Counted from the first letter of the stretch, positions 44,642-53,868 are shown. The stretch: 64,000 nt of DNA from Halalkalibacter suaedae (GCF_017939705.1 NZ_JAGKSQ010000012.1:1-64000); one strand, 5' to 3'. Notes: a model not told the origin generated them from the sequence alone. Made by a program: numbers and translations.

Positions 44642-46954
44642 TTAGGACAGCTCAAGCTTTTTAAGATGATGCTGACTATTTTTGTGAAACCCTTCTAAAA
44701 GTTCAATTCGCAAATCATACTCAAAGAGCACTTCTCTTAGATGAATAATCCCGATACGGTCCATCCATTGTTTTATTGATTCAAGGTAATTTGCTGTTTG
44801 TCGATAATATTGAACCAATGCGATAACTGTATCCGATACCGATACATCTCCTTCACTAACGCATAGAAGTGTCCCGCTGATATAGATCTCCCAGCCTCGA
44901 TTTATCTTAATTAGTCCGATATCTGTCTGCTTGCTATTGGCTCCATCATGGATACATCCAGAGGCAGCAAGAAATAGGTGCTCTGGTGTATATGCGTATT
45001 CTAAAAGCTCATCTAGCTGTTCTGCTAATTCTAGTACCGAGTACCTATCACAATGACAGTTTGTTTCTCCAATACAGGTTCGAACATTATGAACCCAATG
45101 TTCTGAAGCCCTCTTTTCGATACCTAGCTTATCTAAGATTGTCTCTACATCCTGTTCCTTAATTCCGATTAAGCTAATACGCTGGTTTTGCGTTAGGGCA
45201 ACCCTATTTATTTTGTAGGTATCAATTAAATTGGATAACTCTTTTAATGTCTCTGCCGAAACCATTCCGCCGCTCAACGATGGTGTAATTGTATAGTTTC
45301 CATCAAATTGCTTTGTCGCACCTACCCTCTGATCTGCTACATTCGAGCTAATACCATCGGCAAATATGATGCCGAGGTAATAATCAAGTGCTGCTGAGCA
45401 CGTGGAACAGCCACTCGCTTGCCAGCCTAGCTCTCTTTTGACATCCTTAATTGTAGTTAGATGCTGGACCTGAATTTGCTCAACCACTTCGTTCTCGGTA
45501 AGTGTAGTACAGGAACAGAATGTCTTCTCTTCGATCGCTTCATCAAACTCATCACTTTGAATATACGAAAGTAAATCGGTTACTAACGGTTTACAGCCAC
45601 CACATGATCCAGAAGCTTTTGTGCATTTTTTAATATCATCAACCGTTGCACAGCCTTGATTCTGGACGGCTTCAATGATCGTTCCTTTTGAAACGTTATT
45701 ACATGTACAAATCGTTTCGGAGAGTGGCATTGTAGCAAGATGCTCTTCAGCCGATTTTGTTGTTACTTGAAAGATCGCCTCCTTCACTACATCTGCTCTT
45801 TCTTGATTTGAGATCATTTCCATTAATTTTGGACCTTCTCTCGTATCTCCAAACAAAACAGCTCCAATTGCAATTTTGTCTCGAAAAACAACCTTTTTAT
45901 AAATCCCTTCTAGTTCATCCAAAACATTCATACTTTTTGTTGTCGCGTCATCAACAAACTGGCCTACCGAGAACACATCAACCCCGGAAATTTTAAGCTG
46001 AGTAGAAAGTATCGTCCCTTGATACCCTCTCGTTCCGACATCACAAATATGTTTCGCTAGTACTTTTCCTTGTTCATATAATGGTTTGACTAATCCGTAA
46101 ACAACACCTCGATGCTCTACACATTCACCTACCGCATAAATGGATGGATCACTTGTTTGCATGAAATCATTGACAACGATCGCTCTATTGATTTCAAGTC
46201 CACAGTCTTTCGCTAGTTCAATATTTGGCCTTACACCAACGGCCATCACAACGAGATCCGCTCTTGTTTGAGTTCCGTCTTTAAAGGCAATTGCTTTCAC
46301 ACGTTTCTGACCAATAAATCGTTCCGTTTGTTTTTCTAAGAGAAAGTTCATTCCCTGCTTTTCTAGCTCAGCTTGGAGAAGTTTGGCTGCTTTGCAATCA
46401 AGCTGCCGTTCCATCAAGTAATCACCAAGATGCACGACATCGACCTTCATCCCTAAATGAAGCAGGCCTTTTGCTGCCTCTAACCCTAGAAGACCTCCAC
46501 CGATCACAACGGCCTTATCATAATTTTTCGCCGCCTCTACCATTTGTTCACAATCTTCCATTGTTCTAAAGGCCATAACGCCTTCTTTGTCACTGCCTGG
46601 AAATGGGATCATAAATGGATTGGAGCCTGTTGCAATAATTAACCGATCATAAGCGATCGTTTTCTTTTGATCTGTACTAACTTCTTTTTTCTTTCTATTA
46701 ATCTTCGTAACCGTCTCTCCTGCATGAAGCGTGATCTGGTTTTCTTCGTACCAATCTAAACCGTTAATTAAGATATCATCCATTTTGGTTCCACCCTGCA
46801 GCACAGCTGAAAGCATGATACGATTATAATTTCCATGTGGTTCACTACCAATTATGTCAATGTCAAAGGCATTTGGGTCATTCTTAATAATCTCTTCCGC
46901 ACAACGAACCCCTGCCATCCCGTTCCCGATAATAACAAGCTTTTGATTTCCCAT
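44642..46954 (-). CDS. nasB: Nitrate reductase electron-transfer subunit (NasB)
   Basis: 770 residues, the size of B. subtilis NasB. FAD/NAD-binding reductase domain (LVIIGNGMAGVRCAEEI, AVVIGGGLLGLEAAKGL), two BFD-like [2Fe-2S] domains (ICTCNNVSKGTI with SGSCGGCKPLV, then CSCTTL and GCSTCSA) and a C-terminal sirohaem-type domain. In the last, the first pair is kept (TCIGETNC) but the second reads GCIHDGANS instead of Cx3C, so the sirohaem site looks lost. It passes electrons from NAD(P)H to NasC. GGAGG lies 6 nt before ATG 46954; a longer frame to 47029 runs through the promoter. Confidence 0.92.
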   Translation of the reverse strand: MGNQKLVIIGNGMAGVRCAEEIIKNDPNAFDIDIIGSEPHGNYNRIMLSAVLQGGTKMDDILINGLDWYEENQITLHAGETVTKINRKKKEVSTDQKKTIAYDRLIIATGSNPFMIPFPGSDKEGVMAFRTMEDCEQMVEAAKNYDKAVVIGGGLLGLEAAKGLLHLGMKVDVVHLGDYLMERQLDCKAAKLLQAELEKQGMNFLLEKQTERFIGQKRVKAIAFKDGTQTRADLVVMAVGVRPNIELAKDCGLEINRAIVVNDFMQTSDPSIYAVGECVEHRGVVYGLVKPLYEQGKVLAKHICDVGTRGYQGTILSTQLKISGVDVFSVGQFVDDATTKSMNVLDELEGIYKKVVFRDKIAIGAVLFGDTREGPKLMEMISNQERADVVKEAIFQVTTKSAEEHLATMPLSETICTCNNVSKGTIIEAVQNQGCATVDDIKKCTKASGSCGGCKPLVTDLLSYIQSDEFDEAIEEKTFCSCTTLTENEVVEQIQVQHLTTIKDVKRELGWQASGCSTCSAALDYYLGIIFADGISSNVADQRVGATKQFDGNYTITPSLSGGMVSAETLKELSNLIDTYKINRVALTQNQRISLIGIKEQDVETILDKLGIEKRASEHWVHNVRTCIGETNCHCDRYSVLELAEQLDELLEYAYTPEHLFLAASGCIHDGANSKQTDIGLIKINRGWEIYISGTLLCVSEGDVSVSDTVIALVQYYRQTANYLESIKQWMDRIGIIHLREVLFEYDLRIELLEGFHKNSQHHLKKLELS

Positions 46955-47021
46955 TGTAAACCTCCAGCATAAATGAATTGAATTATACGAAAATTCAGCA
47001 TTCAAATAGTAAGTAGTTTCC

Positions 47022-47027
47022 ATTATC
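47022..47027 (-). promoter_or_regulatory. -10 element of the nasBC promoter
   Basis: Minus strand GATAAT, with TG upstream; no good -35. The start near 47015 is 50 bp from the TnrA box centre. Confidence 0.6.
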
Positions 47028-47056
47028 ACATAGCTTCCCTAAAAAATAATTGAGTC

Positions 47057-47073
47057 TGTCACATCTTTTGACA
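47057..47073. promoter_or_regulatory. TnrA box upstream of nasBC
   Basis: TGTCACATCTTTTGACA fits TGTNA-N7-TNACA exactly. Its centre at 47065 lies 50 bp upstream of the predicted nasB transcription start. Confidence 0.85.
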
Positions 47074-47194
47074 AACAACTTACTGTAAACCCTTTATTAC
47101 CAATGTTTTTCTCAAGTCCAATTTTTGGTCTTACTTGGTCAGATGTTCTGACCATGTCCCCCTGGAGTAACAATCAAAAAAGACAGTGACTAAC

Positions 47195-47230
47195 CATATT
47201 GACAGAGATTTTTTTTTCTCTGTCAATATG
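47195..47230 (-). terminator. Hairpin after narK
   Basis: Perfect 14-bp arms CATATTGACAGAGA and complement around a loop of eight T (plus strand). The minus strand has only a late T-run (about 15 nt on). Probable narK terminator. Confidence 0.6.
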
Positions 47231-47247
47231 ATAAGCCACCGCCCTTC

Positions 47248-48420
47248 TTAAGCACTATGGAATTGATGTTTTTTCTTAAATTCTGGTATGAGATTCATAC
47301 ATAAACAGCCCGTTGCAAAAATCGCTAGCAAAACAAAACCAATGCTGTAGCTACCTGTTGTCTCCATTAGGAAACCCATTACTAGTGGTGGAAAGAAACC
47401 ACCAATTCCACCTACTGCACTAATAATCCCCGTTACGGCTCCAGTGTTGTTTGGCGATACGTCCGGTACTAGTTTGAACACAGCTCCATTTCCTGCTCCC
47501 AATAAGATCGCCATAACAAAACAGCAGATACAGAATGAAACAATACTAGAAACAACAAATGCCATGATCAACGAAGTGCAAACAATACCAGCAAACAAAA
47601 GTCTGAGCACTTGCTTAGCACCGAGTTGATCAGCAATATACCCACCAAGGGGTCTAATTAATGTAGCAACAATAACAAATCCAGCGACAAACCATCCTGA
47701 AACCGTTGCCGTAAAAAGAAATGTTTCTTGAAACAGTGTTGGCAAATAGAATCCGAAGGCAACGAATCCACCAAATGTTAAGAAATAATAGCATGAGAGA
47801 ACCCATGTTTCTTTAAATTTTAATACACTGAGCGATTCTTTTAGCGTTTTTGCCTTAGGCGGGTTAGGTACATCTGCTGTACACATCCAAAAAACGAGTG
47901 ACATCGCAGCCAATATAACTGCTAAACTCCAAAAAGCCCAGTTCAAACCAAACCAATGAACAATTGATGGAACAATCAATGCTGCCATCGCCGTACCCAA
48001 ATTACCGACACCAATAATACCAAGTGCTAATCCCTGCTTTTCCTGTGGATACCATCTAGTTACATACGTGATCGCAATTGTAAATGTCGTTCCTGTCATA
48101 CCTATTAAGAAGGCCCAAAAGAGTAATGCAGTATAAGAATTTGAAAACCCTGCAGCAATTAAAGGAAATACACTAAAAATCATTGTTAGTGTATAAATTT
48201 TCCTTGCACCAAATTTATCTGCAATAATGCCCATTGGTATACGCATTAACGACCCTAATAAGATCGGTGTGACGATCAAAAAGCTTTTTTGCGTTTCAGA
48301 TAGTTGATACATTTCTTGTAATAGTGAAGCAATCGGCGAAAAGACCGACCAAACAGTGAAAGACACAATCATCGCTAACGTTGAGAAAAGTAGTGCTGCC
48401 ATTTGTCCTTTATGCTTCAT
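47248..48420 (-). CDS. Nitrate transporter, NarK/NasA family (MFS)
   Basis: 390 residues, 12 membrane helices. The nitrate signature is present in both halves: GMTGTTFTIAITYVTRWYPQ with KQGLALGIIGVGNLGTA, and AILLGAGNGAVFKLVPDVSP. It imports nitrate for the Nas reductases encoded downstream. It has its own promoter region, with a one-mismatch TnrA-like box at 48482-48498. Corresponds to B. subtilis nasA/narK; which of the two it is cannot be told from sequence alone. Confidence 0.9.
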   Translation of the reverse strand: MKHKGQMAALLFSTLAMIVSFTVWSVFSPIASLLQEMYQLSETQKSFLIVTPILLGSLMRIPMGIIADKFGARKIYTLTMIFSVFPLIAAGFSNSYTALLFWAFLIGMTGTTFTIAITYVTRWYPQEKQGLALGIIGVGNLGTAMAALIVPSIVHWFGLNWAFWSLAVILAAMSLVFWMCTADVPNPPKAKTLKESLSVLKFKETWVLSCYYFLTFGGFVAFGFYLPTLFQETFLFTATVSGWFVAGFVIVATLIRPLGGYIADQLGAKQVLRLLFAGIVCTSLIMAFVVSSIVSFCICCFVMAILLGAGNGAVFKLVPDVSPNNTGAVTGIISAVGGIGGFFPPLVMGFLMETTGSYSIGFVLLAIFATGCLCMNLIPEFKKKHQFHSA

Positions 48421-48481
48421 ATTCTCCCCCTTTTTATCTTAATATTCTGAACAAAAAAATCGAAATAAAAGACAGAAGCAC

Positions 48482-48498
48482 TGTTATCATTTCTGTCA
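48482..48498. promoter_or_regulatory. TnrA-like box upstream of narK
   Basis: TGTTATCATTTCTGTCA fits TGTNA-N7-TNACA with one mismatch in the right half. About 70 bp upstream of the narK start. Confidence 0.45.
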
Positions 48499-48591
48499 GA
48501 CCTATTTTTAACAAAGTGAAAAACCCTTTTATTTATGCAGGTTTAATTGTAAATAATTAAAAAATCATAATCTATCAATGTGTTAGATGTG

Positions 48592-48623
48592 TTGACAAAG
48601 TATTTTCGGTAGAAATATTTCTA
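48592..48623 (+). promoter_or_regulatory. Promoter region with palindrome for the beta-propeller gene
   Basis: TTGACA at 48592-48597; the perfect palindrome TAGAAATATTTCTA (48610-48623) covers the -10 position (17-nt spacing gives ATATTT). It may be an operator. Confidence 0.45.
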
Positions 48624-48685
48624 TACACGAAATAAACATGTTAAAATAGGAATAATATTCATTACATTTCGAGGAGGATATACCG

Positions 48686-49609
48686 ATGACAGAACGTCTT
48701 ATCGTACTAAATAAAGACGAAGATACTATTTCTATTATCAATCTTGAAACAAAGCTAATTGAGAAAACGATTGAAACCGATCATAACCCACATGAAGTGA
48801 TCATTACTCCCGACGGGCAAAAAACATATATTGCTTGTTCCCTAGGAAATAAGATTAATATTATTGACAACTCTAGATTTGAAATCGTTAAACGGATTGA
48901 ACATCCAGATTTTGATTTCCCTCACGGACTTGGCTTAACGAAGGACGGGAAGAAGCTTTACCTTGCTTCAACCTATAGTGAGAAAATCTTTATTATTAAT
49001 ACGACCACAGATGAAATCGAGAAGATTTTACCTACATTCCAAGATAAATCTCATATGATCTCTTTTTCTCCAGATGGAAATACCGTTTATGTACCGAATA
49101 TCGGTAGCAATAATATTACCGTTATTGATGTAGAAAAAGAAGAAATCATCAATCACTTCCCTGTCGGTCCAGAACCTGAGGGTATTGCTGTTCATCCGAA
49201 CGGTCATCACTTATATGTTGCTAACCAGGGTGACAACACATTGCATGTAATTGATACAATGACATATGAGGTATTATTCAAACGTCGCATTGGTGGTTGT
49301 CCTGTCAGATTAGTCTTTTCCCCTGACGGAAAATACGCACTTAGTGCTAACCGGGAGTCAGGAGATATTTCAGTAATTGAAACACAACAAAAAATTAATG
49401 GACAAGTACGCCCTTGGGAAATCAAACGAGTGCCAGTTGGTATATGGGCAGGTGGTACAGTATTTAATGACGATGGTTCCTATGCATATGTAGCGAATAA
49501 CAAAACAAATGATATTTCAGTAATCAACATGAGTACACTTAAAGAAGAAGGACGAATCGATGCAGGGATTCATCCTGATGGAATTGCCTATTTAAAGCAG
49601 TCAAATTAG
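48686..49609 (+). CDS. YVTN/YncE-type beta-propeller protein
   Basis: 307 residues made of about seven 40-residue blade repeats: each carries ITPDGQKTYIA-, LTKDGKKLYLA-, FSPDGNTVYVP-, VHPNGHHLYVA-, FSPDGKYALSA- or FNDDGSYAYVA-type strands, followed by N-x-I-x-V-I-D. No signal peptide or lipobox, so cytosolic. Such propellers often bind partners or cofactors; the function is unknown. GAGGAGG lies 7 nt before the ATG. Divergent from narK; a link to nitrate metabolism is only positional. Confidence 0.82.
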   Translation: MTERLIVLNKDEDTISIINLETKLIEKTIETDHNPHEVIITPDGQKTYIACSLGNKINIIDNSRFEIVKRIEHPDFDFPHGLGLTKDGKKLYLASTYSEKIFIINTTTDEIEKILPTFQDKSHMISFSPDGNTVYVPNIGSNNITVIDVEKEEIINHFPVGPEPEGIAVHPNGHHLYVANQGDNTLHVIDTMTYEVLFKRRIGGCPVRLVFSPDGKYALSANRESGDISVIETQQKINGQVRPWEIKRVPVGIWAGGTVFNDDGSYAYVANNKTNDISVINMSTLKEEGRIDAGIHPDGIAYLKQSN

Positions 49610-49625
49610 AGTTAATACATTGATC

Positions 49626-49668
49626 AAAAGAGGAGCAAGGGTTATTAAAAACCCCTGCTCTTTGTTAT
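49626..49668 (+). terminator. Terminator of the beta-propeller gene
   Basis: AAGAG.AGCA.GGGTT / AACCC.TGCTCTT arms followed by TTGTTATTT. Confidence 0.8.
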
Positions 49669-49703
49669 TTCCCAAGCAATCGATTTCTGTCGAAAGGAAT
49701 TGA

Positions 49704-49732
49704 TTGACTTTTAGTTTGCTAGACGTTAAATT
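49704..49732 (+). promoter_or_regulatory. Promoter of mntABCD
   Basis: TTGACT (49704-49709), 17-nt spacer, TAAATT (49727-49732). An MntR box overlaps the -10 and the start site. Confidence 0.65.
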
Positions 49733-49749
49733 GTTTCCATAGGGAAACT
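49729..49749. promoter_or_regulatory. MntR box 1 (manganese repressor)
   Basis: GTTTCC-ATAG-GGAAAC inverted repeat (49733-49748) within AATTG...ACT, resembling B. subtilis MntR operators. It would block the promoter when Mn2+ is plentiful. Confidence 0.75.
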
Positions 49750-49858
49750 TTTTATCATCTGTCCACCTTTCATGCTATTGGGAAAAAATAGTGCACACCT
49801 TCATATCATCTTTCATATGTTATTTTTGTATTGCACTGCTTCTTTTTTTCTCTAAAAA

Positions 49859-49874
49859 GTTTACCTAAGGAAAA
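49859..49874. promoter_or_regulatory. MntR-like box 2
   Basis: GTTTACCTAAGGAAAA, a second weaker inverted repeat 39 bp before the mntA start. Possibly a roadblock site in the leader. Confidence 0.5.
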
Positions 49875-49912
49875 ATAAATAGCTTGAACCAAAAAAAGGA
49901 GGAGTTTTTAAA

Positions 49913-50836
49913 ATGAGAAAAACATTAAAGTGGGTCTTTGCAATTTGTCTAGTTGGGGTACTTACAGCCTGCGGTTCAGAAACAACGGGTTCCGATAATG
50001 AGAAAATGATCATTACAACAACAACAGGACAAATTGCTGATATCGCAATCAACGTCGCTGGTGATTTAGCAGAAGTTGAATCTTTAATGGGGCCTGGAAT
50101 TGATCCACATTCCTATCAAGCATCACAGGGAGATATTTCAAAATTAGATGAAGCAGATATTATCTTCTACAACGGATTACATTTAGAAGGAAAAATGGAT
50201 ACGATTTTCGAGAAAATGTCCAAAGATAAGCCAACAGTAGCTGTCGCAGATGCCCTTCCTACCTCATTACTACTTGATGATCAGGAAAATGCGAGTGAAA
50301 TCGACCCTCATATCTGGTTTGACCCTTCAAAATGGGTGTATGCTGTCGAGGAAGTTCGGGATCAATTAGTTGAGCTTGATCCAGATCATGCTGATACGTA
50401 CAAAGAAAATGCTGAAAAATACCTTAAAGAAATTGAAGCTCTTATCGCTTACGGTGAAGAGGAATTTGCAAAAATCCCTGAGGAAAGTCGCGTTCTTGTC
50501 ACCGCTCATGATGCCTTTCAATATTTTGGCGAAGCTTTCGGCTTTGAAGTAATGGGGCTTCAAGGCATCAGCACAGACTCAGAATATGGATTACGTGATG
50601 TGCAAGATTTAGTCGATGTGCTTGTTGATCGCAATATTAAAGCCGTCTTTGTTGAAAGTAGTGTGTCGGACCGTTCCATCACCGCAGTTGTTGAAGGTGC
50701 TGGCGAAAAGGATCATACCGTTGTTATTGGTGGAGAGTTATACTCTGATGCGATGGGAGAGCAAGGAACAGAAGAGGGCACATACGTTGGTATGTTCAAA
50801 CACAATATTGAAACAATTGTGTCATCATTGAAATAA
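49913..50836 (+). CDS. mntA: Manganese-binding lipoprotein MntA
   Basis: 307 residues, cluster A-I metal-binding protein. Lipobox LTACG with Cys20. Metal ligands expected at His66 (GIDPHSYQ), His133 (IDPHIWFD), and further acidic residues near ESSVSD and the C-terminal half. It captures Mn2+ for MntBCD. AAAGGAGGAG lies 8 nt before the ATG. First gene of mntABCD. The family also takes Zn2+; Mn is preferred because of the MntR boxes and high likeness to B. subtilis mntABCD. Confidence 0.93.
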   Translation: MRKTLKWVFAICLVGVLTACGSETTGSDNEKMIITTTTGQIADIAINVAGDLAEVESLMGPGIDPHSYQASQGDISKLDEADIIFYNGLHLEGKMDTIFEKMSKDKPTVAVADALPTSLLLDDQENASEIDPHIWFDPSKWVYAVEEVRDQLVELDPDHADTYKENAEKYLKEIEALIAYGEEEFAKIPEESRVLVTAHDAFQYFGEAFGFEVMGLQGISTDSEYGLRDVQDLVDVLVDRNIKAVFVESSVSDRSITAVVEGAGEKDHTVVIGGELYSDAMGEQGTEEGTYVGMFKHNIETIVSSLK

Positions 50837-50860
50837 CTGTTATAGAAGGAGGAATTCCAA

Positions 50861-51610
50861 TTGGAACCAGTTAAAGTAAGCAATGTAACTGTCGCTTATA
50901 ACCGTAAACCCGTCCTTCAAGAGGTTAGCTTCACAGTACCTGAAGGGAAATTAATCGGCATTATTGGGCCTAATGGTGCAGGAAAGTCTACGCTAATAAA
51001 GGCAGCTCTCGGGCTTATTCCAAAAGCCTCTGGAGAGGTTGAAATTTACGGAGAACCTTATAAAAAACAAAGAAAATTAATTGGTTATGTTCCTCAAAGA
51101 GGCTCTGTTGATTGGGATTTTCCGACAAATGCACTTGATGTTGTACTAATGGGACGCTACGGCCATATTGGCTGGTTTAAGCGTCCCGGTAAAAAGGATA
51201 TCGAGTATGCTCTTTCATGTTTAAATAAGGTTGGAATGAAGGACTACGCCAACAGACAAATTAGTCAATTATCTGGCGGACAACAGCAACGGGTCTTTCT
51301 TGCTAGAGCACTGGCCCAAGATGCAACTGTCTACTTTATGGATGAACCGTTTGTTGGTGTTGATGCGGCTACAGAAAGAGCGATTATCTCTCTGTTAAAT
51401 GAACTAAAGGCTCAGGGCAAAACCGTCCTTGTCGTCCATCATGACCTTCAAACTGTCAAAGATTATTTTGACTGGGTGCTATTATTAAATATGCGAAAAA
51501 TCGCCATTGGTCCAACGGAAGAAGTGTTTACGATGGAGAATCTCCAAAAAACATACGGAGGCCGTCTAGCATTTCTTGACCAAAGAAATGCGATAATTGA
51601 GCAACATTAG
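50861..51610 (+). CDS. mntB: Manganese ABC transporter ATPase MntB
   Basis: 249 residues. Walker [10 protein letters not shown], signature LSGGQQQR, Walker [13 protein letters not shown]; the segment [14 protein letters not shown] is typical of Mn/Zn/Fe ATPases. The start is TTG at 50861, with AGAAGGAGG 8 nt upstream. Energises uptake through MntC and MntD. Confidence 0.95.
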   Translation: MEPVKVSNVTVAYNRKPVLQEVSFTVPEGKLIGIIGPNGAGKSTLIKAALGLIPKASGEVEIYGEPYKKQRKLIGYVPQRGSVDWDFPTNALDVVLMGRYGHIGWFKRPGKKDIEYALSCLNKVGMKDYANRQISQLSGGQQQRVFLARALAQDATVYFMDEPFVGVDAATERAIISLLNELKAQGKTVLVVHHDLQTVKDYFDWVLLLNMRKIAIGPTEEVFTMENLQKTYGGRLAFLDQRNAIIEQH

Positions 51611-51621
51611 GGGTGACATTC

Positions 51622-52962
51622 ATGATTGAAATTGTCATAAATCTTTTCACAAATCCAAATTCTCAATGGGTATTAATTGGCACAACTTTACTCGGCATTG
51701 CGAGCGGAGTTCTTGGTAGCTTCGCCTTGCTTCGCAAACAAAGCCTGATCGGGGATGCCATGGCACATGCGGCCTTACCAGGGATCTGTGTCGCCTATCT
51801 TATTATAGGCTCTAAATCAATGATTTGGTTTTTAATCGGTGCAGCACTCGCTGGTTTGTTAGCGACTTACTTTATTCAAATGATTATTAAACATTCCCGA
51901 ATTAAAGAAGATACAGCAATTGGTCTAATTTTGTCCGTGTTCTTTGGCTTTGGGATTGTTCTTCTAACCTATATTAACCAAAATAGTAACGGAAACCAAA
52001 GTGGCTTAGACGAATTTATATTTGGGCAGGCTGCTTCGTTAGTTGGAACAGATGTGAGAATCATTTCTGGGGTTGCCATCACTTTAATCATCATTACATT
52101 TATTCTATTTAAAGAACTGAAACTACTAACATTTGATGCCCAGTTCGCACGTGGAATTGGTCTACCAACAGGCTTGCTAAATGGCTTACTCATGACATTA
52201 ATTGTTGGGGCTGTCGTGATCGGCCTACAAACTGTAGGAGTGATTTTGATGGCAGCAATGCTTATTACTCCTGCAATTGCCGCTAGATATTGGACAGAAC
52301 GACTTGATCATATGATCATTATTTCTGGTGTTATTGGTGCCGTCTCAGGCGTTTTAGGAACGGCCTTAAGTATTTCTGCAAATAAAATGCCTACAGGGCC
52401 GCTTATTATTGTTGCAGCTACAATCATCTTTCTCGTTTCACTCGTATTCGCTCCAAATCGTGGCCTACTTATGAAGTCACTCCGCCAATATAAGTTGAGA
52501 AAAGAAGTATTAAAGGAGAACACTTTACAAACTCTCTATGATTTATTAGAAGAAACATTGCAACAGAAACCCACTATCACATCTAATGATTTTTCGACAG
52601 GGCAAATCATCCAAAGGCGTCATACTAAGAAACGTGCATTAGAACAAACTCTTGTACGTCTTGAAAAAGATGGGCTCACTTGTCAAACAAAAACGAATCA
52701 ATGGACATTAACAAACCGAGGACTAAAGGTTGCCCATACAATTACTCTTCAAAATAGATTAGTAGAGGTTTACTTGATGAATGAAACAAAATTTGCCCAT
52801 CTCAATATCAAACAAGATCAAAAGTCCGACATCTTTAAGCTACCGAAGGAAATTCTTGAGGAATTAAAAGAATTACTCTTAATCTATGACAGGGAACCTA
52901 AAGCTATTCAACTAGTAACACATTCAACAAGCGGATTTCGAAGGGAGGCGAATAGCCAATGA
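51622..52962 (+). CDS. mntC: Manganese ABC permease MntC with C-terminal DtxR-like extension
   Basis: 446 residues. The first about 290 residues are an ABC-3 family permease with eight to nine helices (LIGDAMAHAALPGICVAYLI). The last about 150 residues are soluble and look like a winged helix plus dimerisation region of the DtxR/MntR kind (RRHTKKRALEQTLVRLEKDG, LTNRGLKVAHTITLQNRLVE). B. subtilis MntC carries a similar extension. ATG 51622 chosen because AGGGGTGA lies 5 nt upstream. The 4-nt overlap with mntD shows coupling. Confidence 0.92.
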   Translation: MIEIVINLFTNPNSQWVLIGTTLLGIASGVLGSFALLRKQSLIGDAMAHAALPGICVAYLIIGSKSMIWFLIGAALAGLLATYFIQMIIKHSRIKEDTAIGLILSVFFGFGIVLLTYINQNSNGNQSGLDEFIFGQAASLVGTDVRIISGVAITLIIITFILFKELKLLTFDAQFARGIGLPTGLLNGLLMTLIVGAVVIGLQTVGVILMAAMLITPAIAARYWTERLDHMIIISGVIGAVSGVLGTALSISANKMPTGPLIIVAATIIFLVSLVFAPNRGLLMKSLRQYKLRKEVLKENTLQTLYDLLEETLQQKPTITSNDFSTGQIIQRRHTKKRALEQTLVRLEKDGLTCQTKTNQWTLTNRGLKVAHTITLQNRLVEVYLMNETKFAHLNIKQDQKSDIFKLPKEILEELKELLLIYDREPKAIQLVTHSTSGFRREANSQ

Positions 52963-53849
52963 CGTATGGGGCTTGGATTATCTTAACAGGTTCTCTTGTC
53001 GGTGTTACGTGTGGGGTCATTGGCTGTTTTCTTATCTTAAGAAAAATGGCCATGATTGCCGATGCCATAAGCCATACCGTTCTACTTGGTATCGTCGCTG
53101 CCTTTTTAATTAGTAATAGCTTGGAAGGAATCAATATGTTCATCGGTGCGGTGATCGTTGGATTGCTTACTGCCTTCTTAATTCAACTGCTTGATGCGAG
53201 TGGTGTTCAATCAGATGCTGCCATTGGAGTCGTCTTCACTTCTCTATTTGCAGTCGGGGTCATTTTACTAACCTCATTTGCAAGCCGTGTTCATTTAGAT
53301 GTCAATCACACGTTAATGGGTGAGATTGCCTTCATCCCTTGGAACACTCTTGAAATTGCTGGGGTCGACCTGGGACCTAAAGCCGTTTGGATCCTAGGTT
53401 CTGTTCTACTTATTAACTTAATTATTATCGCTTGTTTTTACAAAGAGATTAAGATTGCCTCATTTGATCCGGATATGGCTATAGCACTAGGCATCCCCGT
53501 CATGGTCATTCATTATTTGTTAATGGGAATGCTGTCAATCTCGACTGTTGCTTCTTTTGATAGTGTTGGTGCGATCTTAGTTGTGGCGATGCTTATCGTT
53601 CCTGGGGCAACTGCTTATCTATTGACGGACCGCCTATCTATCATGCTGATCCTAAGTGCAGTTGTAGGTATTCTTTCAGCAGTAGGAGGTTATTACACGG
53701 CCCTTTTATCCAATGTCTCCATATCAGGCTCAATGGCATCCGTTGCTGGAATACTCTTTGGTCTTACATTTATTTTCTCCCCCACACACGGGCTGCTTTC
53801 AAAGCTACTCGCACGTCGTAAACTTAAATTTAATGATTCCTCAAACTAA
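52959..53849 (+). CDS. mntD: Manganese ABC permease MntD
   Basis: 296 residues, ABC-3 family: MIADAISHTVLLGIVAAFLI, VQSDAAIGVVFTSLFAVGVI, SVGAILVVAMLIVPGATAYL. Pairs with MntC as a heterodimeric channel. Starts within the mntC stop (ATGA). Confidence 0.94.
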   Translation: MTYGAWIILTGSLVGVTCGVIGCFLILRKMAMIADAISHTVLLGIVAAFLISNSLEGINMFIGAVIVGLLTAFLIQLLDASGVQSDAAIGVVFTSLFAVGVILLTSFASRVHLDVNHTLMGEIAFIPWNTLEIAGVDLGPKAVWILGSVLLINLIIIACFYKEIKIASFDPDMAIALGIPVMVIHYLLMGMLSISTVASFDSVGAILVVAMLIVPGATAYLLTDRLSIMLILSAVVGILSAVGGYYTALLSNVSISGSMASVAGILFGLTFIFSPTHGLLSKLLARRKLKFNDSSN

Positions 53850-53868
53850 GACAGCAGTGGCTGTATTC

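Larger units (their letters stand above)
49610..49912. other. Intergenic region: terminator, promoter and MntR boxes
   Basis: Holds the terminator of the beta-propeller gene and the control region of mntABCD; no further gene. Confidence 0.8.
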
